Shown piece after piece: positions 1 through 5,665 of a stretch of DNA of 5,772 bases. The DNA lies in the NCBI GenBank assembly GCA_037143735.1, contig JBAWYD010000135.1, positions 1 through 5,772 on the forward strand, given 5' to 3'. Source of the DNA: JAPLJQ01 sp037143735 (GTDB lineage Bacteria; Desulfobacterota; Syntrophia; Syntrophales; UBA2185). Position numbers and translations under genes: made by a program. Below the pieces are notes generated by a model. It saw only the letters and a list, made by a program, of their open reading frames with translations, had not been told where the DNA came from and did not search any database. Each line of letters starts with the position of its first letter. Positions within the stretch are counted from its first letter, which is position 1.

Positions 1-790
1 AACGCTCTTCCCCTGAATATACAAACCCGGAATTTCTTCGCACATATCCCAGCAGGGTAACATTGTATTTTCTGGCAAGGTTAACCGCTGCCGCCGTGGG
101 CGTCGATCGTGAAACGAGAACCGGGACGCCGAGCCTGATGACCTTGGTGATGATTTCCGAAGAAACCCTCCCGCTCACATACAACATTCCCTTTCCAACA
201 AGATTCATCTTATTGTTTCTGAGCAGCACACCTGCTATTTTATCGAAACAGTTGTGCCGTCCGATGTCCTCGTTAAAAACGGAAAAATCATCATGATGGA
301 ACAAGACACTATGGACCCCGCCGATGGTCTTGTATATTTCGGAGCGCCGCTCGAACTCCTTCATGGATCGCAGGATGTTGCGAAGAGGGAAGCTATCATG
401 GCCTGACAGAGGCACAAATTTGTCATCCTTGAGCGGGTTGATGTAGGTAAAACATTTCCCGCAGCCGGACGTTACACTGCGCAGGCTTTCGCACTTGTCG
501 ACGGATTTTCCAGGAACAAGATCGACCATCACGGCAAAAAGGCGTTCGTTACAGGTTATATTCGCTACATCGTCGATCGTATCAATAACGCCTTCACTAT
601 AGAGAAACCCAAGGGCAAGTTCTTCCGTTAACTGATTGAGACAAAGGAGTGAGGCGTATTCCGTACCGTTGATATAGATCTTCAGAGATATTTCGCCGAT
701 AACCCATTTTTCTACGTCACATAATGTGGTTTCGACATCATCACCGTTGATCTCTTTAACGGAAAAAGCGCTGCATAATCTCTCGTCCAT
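1..790 (-). CDS. fdhD: Formate dehydrogenase accessory sulfurtransferase FdhD (3' end beyond window)
   Basis: FdhD passes sulfur from a cysteine desulfurase (IscS in E. coli) to the Mo/W bis-MGD cofactor before it enters formate dehydrogenase, in the cytoplasm. The reading frame gives 263 residues without a stop and runs off the left edge. The family is usually about 260-280 residues, so little is missing. Family hallmarks visible: SGCGKC at 108-113, whose Cys110 and Cys113 form the CxxC sulfur-carrying pair; GGVHS at 157-161; EDIGRHNCFDKI at 174-185; SGRVSSE at 206-212; SRSTPTAAAVNLA at 227-239; and TLLGYVR at 245-251. The ATG at 790 is well fixed, because an in-frame TGA lies directly before it (791-793) and GGTGGA (795-800) sits 4 bases upstream. 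It follows the ThiI-like gene by 41 bases and is probably co-transcribed. No formate dehydrogenase subunit is in the window. The family call is firm; only the C-terminus is unseen. Confidence 0.95.
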   Translation of the reverse strand, partial: MDERLCSAFSVKEINGDDVETTLCDVEKWVIGEISLKIYINGTEYASLLCLNQLTEELALGFLYSEGVIDTIDDVANITCNERLFAVMVDLVPGKSVDKCESLRSVTSGCGKCFTYINPLKDDKFVPLSGHDSFPLRNILRSMKEFERRSEIYKTIGGVHSVLFHHDDFSVFNEDIGRHNCFDKIAGVLLRNNKMNLVGKGMLYVSGRVSSEIITKVIRLGVPVLVSRSTPTAAAVNLARKYNVTLLGYVRRNSGFVYSGEER

Positions 791-794
791 TCAT

Positions 795-800
795 TCCACC
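795..800 (-). promoter_or_regulatory. Ribosome binding site of fdhD
   Basis: On the minus strand GGTGGA ends 4 bases before the ATG at 790. With the in-frame TGA immediately upstream of that ATG, it decides the fdhD start. A second ATG at 794 is in another frame. Confidence 0.55.
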
Positions 801-831
801 ATTGTATTATTCAGATGACGGCCGATTTTCT

Positions 832-1941
832 CTATGACTCCTGAACGATAACACCGTTTTTTCTATCATGAAGATCAGGCTTTTGAGCGGTTATGTTGAT
901 ATCAATATTATTTTTATATCTATCCCATATCCGACAGGCATCCAGTGTATCCGCGGGAAATCGCTCTTTGATAACAAAAACGGAATCATTGCCCCCGACG
1001 ACGCTTTTTCTAACATGATATTCCGGATGTTGATCCTGGCTGTAGCGGGCGATGATCCGGCCGATTGCCATCTCGGAATGTTTGTCTGTCGTCCCTCTAA
1101 TGACGGCTGTCGGACCTCTGAATCCGGACGGCGTATAAAGGATTGAACCGGGTTTTGCAAGCATCATGATTTTTTCATTGTCCTCGTGGTCTCTTCCGAC
1201 GATCACCTTCAAACCCGGATTCAGACGGAAGTGCCGGCCAAGCTTCAGAAAGTGCAGGTCCACCATATCATAATCCGGAACATGGGTGAACAGGTCGTGG
1301 AGCCGGGCCGCGATTTCCTTGTCCGTCAGAAGGCAACCGCCTGCAGGACAGGGATAGTCCCTGATGTCAAGTTTCCGCGCCATCTCCATTTGCGGTTTTC
1401 TCGATCTCCCCGACATGGCAAGGAGTTTCTCCCGGTTTACAATCCCCTCCCGCTCAGGAAAGGTAGGGTCGAAATGATGGGCGGAAAGAGGTCTCAGAAT
1501 AAGGTCTTCCAGGCCACTTTCCCGTTCAATAAGTCGCAGGGTATTGCGATGCTGGGACATGGGCCGCTGTCCTAAAACCTCCCCGGTGATGACAAAAGAC
1601 ACCTCAAGCCGGGGCATCATCTCTTTGACCTTCCGCAACATGTAAATCCGGCAGTCGATACAGGGATTCATGCCGCTGCCGTGACCATGCGGCGGGCGCT
1701 CGACCATCCGGATGTAATCCATCCCCTTATGGATCACCTGAATAGGAATATCGAACTCTTCGGCGATTTTCCGGGCCTGAAGCCTGCAACCTGCCTTTTT
1801 CGGCGTACAGTTGCAGAAGACGCTGGTAAAATGGACGGCAGTAACCTCGACCCCCTGATCGATCATCATTCTGACCGCCAAGGTGCTGTCCAAACCGCCG
1901 GAAAGAAGGGCAACCGCCTTACGATTCACAGGCGCCTTCAA
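832..1941 (-). CDS. PP-loop ThiI/MnmA-like predicted RNA thiolase with C-terminal NFACT-R-like region
   Basis: This is a predicted ATP-pyrophosphatase-type RNA sulfur transferase of 369 residues. The PP-loop SGGLDS is at residues 14-19 and would adenylate the RNA base to be thiolated. Cysteine groups that could carry persulfide or a metal cluster are C43/C45/C52, NPCIDCR (C94, C97) and CPAGGC (C198, C203). The motifs FVITGEVLGQRPMSQ (116-130), RPLSA (150-154) and GRSRKPQ (178-184) mark the ThiI-like family that I recall from Desulfobacterota. Residues about 210-285, with LKLGRHFRLNPG and IVGRDHEDNE, resemble the NFACT-R RNA-binding domain; this is from memory of the family. The longest frame starts at TTG 1941, overlapping the hydE stop as TTGA. 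GTG 1929 (codon 5) has GAAGG 5 bases upstream and is at least as likely. The modified base is unknown: s4U and other thiolations are possible, and it is not classical MnmA or full-length ThiI. Confidence 0.82.
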   Translation of the reverse strand: MKAPVNRKAVALLSGGLDSTLAVRMMIDQGVEVTAVHFTSVFCNCTPKKAGCRLQARKIAEEFDIPIQVIHKGMDYIRMVERPPHGHGSGMNPCIDCRIYMLRKVKEMMPRLEVSFVITGEVLGQRPMSQHRNTLRLIERESGLEDLILRPLSAHHFDPTFPEREGIVNREKLLAMSGRSRKPQMEMARKLDIRDYPCPAGGCLLTDKEIAARLHDLFTHVPDYDMVDLHFLKLGRHFRLNPGLKVIVGRDHEDNEKIMMLAKPGSILYTPSGFRGPTAVIRGTTDKHSEMAIGRIIARYSQDQHPEYHVRKSVVGGNDSVFVIKERFPADTLDACRIWDRYKNNIDINITAQKPDLHDRKNGVIVQES

Positions 1942-2945
1942 CAGGATGCGCTCTTCAGGCTGTGTCCGGCATCACTCGATATGGTTCTTCCCAAACCGAT
2001 GACCATGCTCTCCACACAGAAGCGGCATTTGTGCGGTTCTTCGTCGATACAGATCTTGTCAGGGTATATCAGATAATGTTCCCGGTACTTCCGGGGTGTG
2101 GAATTCGGCATCAGGACGTTGGCCCCGCACTGCAAGGCCTTTTGCCTGCCCTCGGCATCAATGGTGCCCGTTGCGGTCGTTGCGGGCATGTGGGCGTTTT
2201 TCGTGACGATCCGTGTCAGCGCCGTGACCCGCAATACCATATCCAAGGTCCCGTTCTCACTGCCCTGCAAAGGTGTATTGGGATGCGAGATATAGGGACC
2301 CAGGCCGACCATATCCAGTTCCATCTCTTTGAACTTGAGGATGTCATCCGCAAGACTTTCCATAGTTTGGCCGGGCAGCCCTACCATAATCCCGGAGCCG
2401 ACCTGGTAGCCGAGTTCCGCCAACCACTCAAGACACCGGAAGCGCTTTTCGTAGACCGAATCAGGCTTCAGCTTTTTGAAAAGCACAGGATCGGTTGTTT
2501 CAAACCTCAGCAGATAACGATCCGCACCGGCTTCTTTTAACCTCTTGTAATCCTCGTACGTTCGCTCACCGATACTGAGGGTAACGGCAAAGCCAATGTC
2601 GGTTTTTACGCTTCGAACAAGGGAGCACAGATCATCAATGGTAAAGTGCGGATCTTCTCCCGACTGAAGGACGACGGTCTGAAGACCAAGGTTTCTGGCT
2701 TCAAGTGCGGTATTGAATATCTCGGGAATCGTCATGCGGTAGCGAACCACATTTTCATTGCTCTTGCGCAGGCCGCAGTACAGACAATCCCGCTTGCAAT
2801 AATTGGAAAACTCGATCAACCCCCGCAGATGAACGGCGTCGCCCACGTATTCCTTCCTGACCTGATCGGCCCGCCGGTAAAGAGCCTCGATGACGGCTTC
2901 GTCTTTTTCTTCCAGGAAATCAACAATCTGTCGCTTTGTCAGCAT
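1938..2945 (-). CDS. hydE: [FeFe]-hydrogenase H-cluster radical SAM maturase HydE
   Basis: HydE is a cytoplasmic radical SAM enzyme that works with HydG and HydF to build the dithiomethylamine-bridged 2Fe subcluster of [FeFe]-hydrogenase. The 335-residue product has the usual length. The SAM cluster motif CKRDCLYC supplies C50, C54 and C57 (CX3CX2C) and is followed by GLR. Other family-like segments are VVLQSGEDP (91-99), RYLLRFETT (143-151), the MVGLPGQT glycine-rich turn (187-194), LGPYISHPNTPL (215-226) and LMPNSTP (278-284). C299, C307 and C310 near the C-terminus match the spacing of the optional second-cluster cysteines of Thermotoga maritima HydE. That triad, with the HPNTPL segment, favours HydE over its relatives BioB and PylB. 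ATG 2945 has AGAGGA 8 bases upstream. The gene lies 17 bases after the coiled-coil gene and overlaps the next one. No hydrogenase, hydF or hydG is in the window. Confidence 0.85.
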   Translation of the reverse strand: MLTKRQIVDFLEEKDEAVIEALYRRADQVRKEYVGDAVHLRGLIEFSNYCKRDCLYCGLRKSNENVVRYRMTIPEIFNTALEARNLGLQTVVLQSGEDPHFTIDDLCSLVRSVKTDIGFAVTLSIGERTYEDYKRLKEAGADRYLLRFETTDPVLFKKLKPDSVYEKRFRCLEWLAELGYQVGSGIMVGLPGQTMESLADDILKFKEMELDMVGLGPYISHPNTPLQGSENGTLDMVLRVTALTRIVTKNAHMPATTATGTIDAEGRQKALQCGANVLMPNSTPRKYREHYLIYPDKICIDEEPHKCRFCVESMVIGLGRTISSDAGHSLKSASC

Positions 2946-2953
2946 AAATATAG

Positions 2954-2959
2954 TCCTCT
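2954..2959 (-). promoter_or_regulatory. Ribosome binding site of hydE
   Basis: AGAGGA on the minus strand lies 8 bases before the hydE ATG and fits within the 17 bases separating it from the stop of the coiled-coil gene. There is no room for a separate promoter in this gap, so hydE is probably read through from upstream. Confidence 0.6.
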
Positions 2960-2962
2960 TCC

Positions 2963-3069
2963 CTAAATCCCCGCACCGACGGAAAACTCCTCCTCCGGCG
3001 AAAACATGCCCATAATCTCCCGCTTCTTTTCTTCCACGTACTGATCCAGTTCAACCTTGATCCCCTGAT
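2963..3069 (-). repeat. Direct repeat, left copy (partner 5666-5772)
   Basis: This stretch matches 5666-5772 in the same orientation without gaps, at a fixed offset of 2703 bases, with 98 of 107 bases identical. It corresponds to the last 34 codons plus stop of the coiled-coil gene. Similarity stops at the stop codon, since the sequences downstream of the two copies are unrelated. The right copy runs off the window, so the full repeat length is unknown. Confidence 0.95.
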
Positions 3070-3169
3070 GTTGTTCGATCTCGGCCATTCTCTTTTCCAG
3101 GGTCCCAATCTGACTGCCCAGGAATTGAAAGGCTTCGGCAATGGGATCGGGAAGTTTGTTGTCCGCCAT
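2963..3169 (-). CDS. Small coiled-coil protein of unknown function, left copy of a duplicated gene
   Basis: I do not recognise this gene. From ATG 3169 it encodes 68 residues, acidic and rich in Glu, Gln and Lys. Residues I10, F14, L17, I21, L24, M28 and I31 keep a perfect 4-3 heptad spacing, and a second run (L41, V45, I52, M55) follows, so a two-segment coiled coil that oligomerises is likely. The tail is FSPEEEFSVGAGI. ATG 3169 has AAGGA 10 bases upstream. The frame stays open further up, to TTG 3250 (95 residues), with protein-like sequence such as RLGLGFSGKEIQEM but no ribosome binding site there, so the true start may lie further upstream. A near-identical C-terminus is encoded at 5666-5772, which strongly supports real coding: 7 of the 9 base differences do not change the reading. 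It stands 17 bases before hydE. Its role is unknown; a regulator or membrane-associated scaffold are only guesses. Confidence 0.7.
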   Translation of the reverse strand: MADNKLPDPIAEAFQFLGSQIGTLEKRMAEIEQHQGIKVELDQYVEEKKREIMGMFSPEEEFSVGAGI

Positions 3170-3225
3170 CTCCTGGATTTCCTTACCAGAGAATCCCAAA
3201 CCAAGCCTGGCAGGCACACCGACGG

Positions 3226-3294
3226 CTACAGCCAATTCAAGCTCCACCAAAGGCCGAGCATCACAATCATTATTAGTAAAGGGTATCTATTCAT
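3226..3294 (-). CDS. 22-residue hydrophobic peptide ORF, possible small membrane protein or 5' part of the coiled-coil gene
   Basis: ATG 3294 to TAG 3226-3228 encodes 22 residues beginning MNRYPLLIMIVMLGLWW, nearly all hydrophobic after residue 4, long enough for a single membrane segment. It is preceded by the best ribosome binding site in the window: GGAGGTG with GGAGG 4 bases from the ATG. It overlaps the upstream extension of the coiled-coil frame (TTG 3250) in a different frame and ends 56 bases before ATG 3169. There are three readings: a real small membrane protein, a translated leader coupled to the coiled-coil gene, or the original N-terminus of that gene now separated by a one-base indel. 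A one-base gain inside 3229-3284 would join them into a membrane-anchored coiled-coil protein of about 110 residues. No typical slippery heptamer is visible. I do not recognise the peptide. Confidence 0.45.
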   Translation of the reverse strand: MNRYPLLIMIVMLGLWWSLNWL

Positions 3295-3296
3295 GC

Positions 3297-3303
3297 CACC
3301 TCC
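3297..3303 (-). promoter_or_regulatory. Strong Shine-Dalgarno sequence before the 22-codon ORF
   Basis: GGAGGTG on the minus strand is a near-full match to the anti-Shine-Dalgarno sequence, with ideal spacing to ATG 3294. None of the other starts in the window has a site this strong, so a ribosome very probably starts here. Confidence 0.65.
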
Positions 3304-3321
3304 GAGAATTTAACAAAAACG

Positions 3322-3429
3322 TTACCGGCCCGAAAAGCGATGAAGTTTCCTTGCCCTGTTGATTGTCATGCTGGCTGCATCCACTTTATCGTGAATACAA
3401 TTCAGAACGTCTAATTGCGCATTAATCAT
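3322..3429 (-). CDS. 35-residue ORF translationally coupled to the ATPase gene, unknown
   Basis: ATG 3429 overlaps the ATPase stop as ATGA and opens a frame of 35 codons ending in TAA at 3322-3324. The product begins MINAQLDVLNCIHDKVDAAS and ends in a basic stretch (NRARKLHRFSGR). No membrane segment is visible. The 4-base overlap is the usual arrangement for translational coupling, and the ORF fills most of the 131-base gap before the 22-codon ORF. Against it, the ORF is short, unrecognised, and could be chance. It is retained because of the overlap and because nothing else explains this interval. Confidence 0.35.
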   Translation of the reverse strand: MINAQLDVLNCIHDKVDAASMTINRARKLHRFSGR

Positions 3430-5609
3430 CCTTGTTTCCCGTTGAGAAGACGCAAAGCATTCATAATAACCAGAAGCGAAGCCCCCATATCCGCCGCAAT
3501 CGCCATCCACAATGTCGCGATGTTGGCTAGGGCAAGGCCCATGAACAGCACTTTGATACTCAAAGCAAAACCTATATTCTGACGGATGACGCCCAATGCG
3601 CGGCGTCCATGGTGAATCAGCCAGGGCAGCCGGGACAGATCGTCGGACATCAACACAATGTCCGCCGTCTCCATCGCTGCATCTGTCCCCGCAGCGCCCA
3701 TGGCAATGCCAATGTTGGCGGCAGCCAGAGCTGGGGCATCATTAATCCCGTCTCCTACCATTGCCACGGTACCGTACCGGCGCTTCGCTTCCTCGATAGC
3801 GGTCAGCTTGTCTTCCGGGAGCAACTCTGCGTGGAATTCATCCGCCCCGATTTTCTCGCTGATTGCCCGCGCCGTACCCTGATTATCGCCGGTAAGGACG
3901 AGGACTTTTTCCACGCCGGCGTTCTTCAGATCGGCGACAATGGATCTGGCATTGTCTCGGAGGCTGTCGGCCACACTGATGAAGCCACACACATGATCGT
4001 CATTTCCCACAACAACAACCGAATGTCCGAAATCTTCAAGAGCATCAATATTCCCATGTAACTCATCATTTTCCATTTGTTTTTCATGAAGCATCCGGTG
4101 CGAGCCAACCCAGAAAGTCCGACCATTAATCGAACCTTGTGCGCCCCGTCCCTTAAATTCGCGGTAATTTTCCGCTGGGGTAATGGTGCGACCGACTTGT
4201 TCGGCTTTACGAACAATAGACCTCGCTAGGGGATGGCTGCTGTGTAATTCCAGAGACGCCGCCCGATCAAGCAACTCTTCCTCTGTGTGTCCGTTCAGCG
4301 GAATAATTCGCTGGACCTCAGGGCGGCCATGAGTGATAGTGCCTGTCTTATCCAAAGCGATAACCTTGAGTCTGCCCGCCTCTTCAAGGAACGCACCGCC
4401 CTTGATGAGAACCCCGGCGCGGGCCGCCGAAGCAAGAGCCGCGACAATGCTCACCGGTGTCGAGATAACAAGCGCACAGGGGCAGGCGATCACCAGAATG
4501 ACCAGAGACTCGTAAAACCACTGAGTCCAACCACCGCCGTAGACAAGAGGCGGGATAACAGCTATGGCAATGGCCAGAAGAATCATTGCCGGGGTATAAT
4601 ATCGGGCGAATTTATCCACCCATTGTTCTGAGGGTGATCGTCGCGATTGAGCCTCTTCAACCATCCGGATGATACGGGAGATTGTCGTATCCGAGGTCGG
4701 TTTTGTGACTTGAAATTCAATCGCACCATCCTCGTTAATCGTCCCGGCAAAAACCTCGTCGCCTTCATGCTTCTCCACGGGAACAGATTCACCTGTGATG
4801 GGCGCCTGGTTGATGAAAGCACTTCCTTTAGTGATTTGACCGTCGAGCGGAATGCGTTCCCCAGGCCTGACCAGGACGGTTACGCCAAGCGGCACATCTT
4901 CAATGGGACTTTCCATAATGTCGCCGTCATGAGGACAGATATAACGCGCTCTGGGAGGCGTAAGCGTGAATAGTGACTTGATGGCGCTTCGGGCACGACT
5001 AATACTCCATGCTTCGAGGACGAACGAGAGGGAGAAAAGAAAGGTAACGGTAGCCGCTTCAAACCACTCGCCAATGACAATGGCACCTAAAACAGCTATG
5101 GTCATTAGCAGGTTCATGTCCGCACGAAAGCGGCGGAGAGCAGCGACAGCTTTCGGGAAGATCAACCATCCGCCCACAATCACTGCGACAAGATAGAATC
5201 CAATGGATACCGCAGGGATTATATGGGTCGCGCTTCTCCCTCCCTCCACGAAGGCATCCAGGATACTCCCATGCAAAAACCAGTGGGAAAGAAAACCTGC
5301 TGTAATGGCAATACCGCTTCCCAAACATAGGACGGCACGTCCATGCGTTGGCCAGAATCCTTCAGCAACGGACTGAGGAATGGCCGCCTGTGTATTATCA
5401 GTAGCATGTGCATTCATTCCGGCGCGCTTCACTGCCGCGAGGATATCCGCATCGTCAACGGCGACTTCCGCGGACGTTACAGTCATGGTACCGTTGAGAA
5501 GGTTGAATTTCACATCGTTAATCCCCGGCAGCGCGCCGACGGCTTTCCTTAACGCACTGGTCTCTTCGGCACAATCCATACCTGTTACTTTGAAAATCGT
5601 TTCACTCAT
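3426..5609 (-). CDS. P1B-type heavy-metal-transporting ATPase, Zn/Cd/Pb class (ZntA/CadA-like)
   Basis: An inner-membrane ATP-driven efflux pump for soft divalent metals, probably Zn2+, Cd2+ or Pb2+, of 727 residues. Domains in order: an N-terminal HMA-type domain (about 1-70) with GMDCAEE at 10-16, which keeps one Cys (C13) and has Glu where the second Cys of CxxC would be; membrane pairs at about 92-112 and 128-152, then 165-202; the actuator loop with TGES at 272-275; membrane segments at about 337-357 and 365-390 carrying CPC (376-378); the phosphorylation site DKTGT (Asp420); the HP motif (H459-P460); TGDN (573-576); GDGINDAPA (619-627); and a last pair at about 677-718. Lys686 and Asp708 in that pair match the Lys/Asp pattern of ZntA-type pumps, which argues against a Cu pump. 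ATG 5609 is the natural start, although no strong ribosome binding site precedes it. It begins 56 bases after the stop of the right coiled-coil copy and is probably co-transcribed with it. Confidence 0.93.
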   Translation of the reverse strand: MSETIFKVTGMDCAEETSALRKAVGALPGINDVKFNLLNGTMTVTSAEVAVDDADILAAVKRAGMNAHATDNTQAAIPQSVAEGFWPTHGRAVLCLGSGIAITAGFLSHWFLHGSILDAFVEGGRSATHIIPAVSIGFYLVAVIVGGWLIFPKAVAALRRFRADMNLLMTIAVLGAIVIGEWFEAATVTFLFSLSFVLEAWSISRARSAIKSLFTLTPPRARYICPHDGDIMESPIEDVPLGVTVLVRPGERIPLDGQITKGSAFINQAPITGESVPVEKHEGDEVFAGTINEDGAIEFQVTKPTSDTTISRIIRMVEEAQSRRSPSEQWVDKFARYYTPAMILLAIAIAVIPPLVYGGGWTQWFYESLVILVIACPCALVISTPVSIVAALASAARAGVLIKGGAFLEEAGRLKVIALDKTGTITHGRPEVQRIIPLNGHTEEELLDRAASLELHSSHPLARSIVRKAEQVGRTITPAENYREFKGRGAQGSINGRTFWVGSHRMLHEKQMENDELHGNIDALEDFGHSVVVVGNDDHVCGFISVADSLRDNARSIVADLKNAGVEKVLVLTGDNQGTARAISEKIGADEFHAELLPEDKLTAIEEAKRRYGTVAMVGDGINDAPALAAANIGIAMGAAGTDAAMETADIVLMSDDLSRLPWLIHHGRRALGVIRQNIGFALSIKVLFMGLALANIATLWMAIAADMGASLLVIMNALRLLNGKQG

Positions 5610-5665
5610 GTCATTATAGTTTCTTTCTAAAAATTCCCATTGGTAAAAGTTGGAAGCATAAGTGG

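Noticed and set aside
1681..2076. Plus-strand open frames over the ThiI-like and fdhD genes, including 63-296 and 1186-1575
   Set aside because: All are antisense to genes with strong family motifs, lack convincing ribosome sites, and have low-plausibility compositions.
1962..2540. Long plus-strand open frame of 192 codons
   Set aside because: It lies entirely antisense to hydE, whose motifs are clear, and its translation shows no recognisable domain. A shadow of the real gene.
2920..3219. Minus-strand 99-codon frame overlapping the coiled-coil gene
   Set aside because: It is an alternative frame of the coiled-coil gene and overruns the hydE start. The repeat copy conserves the coiled-coil frame, with silent changes, not this one.
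3295..3425. Search for a terminator or riboswitch between the ATPase and the small ORFs
   Set aside because: No stable hairpin followed by a T-run was found by eye on the minus strand, and no recognised metal-responsive RNA element was visible.
5613..5618. Perfect TATAAT on the minus strand just before the ATPase start, suggesting a promoter
   Set aside because: No -35-like sequence lies 16-18 bases upstream, and transcription from it would begin at or inside the ATPase start codon, leaving no ribosome binding site. Probably chance in an A/T-rich gap.
5610..5665. ATGCTTCC on the minus strand after the right repeat copy, resembling the hydE start (ATGCTGAC) after the left copy
   Set aside because: Similarity covers only about five bases, the spacer lengths differ (6 versus 17 bases), and the frame ends after 10 codons. 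It does not support a hydE remnant.
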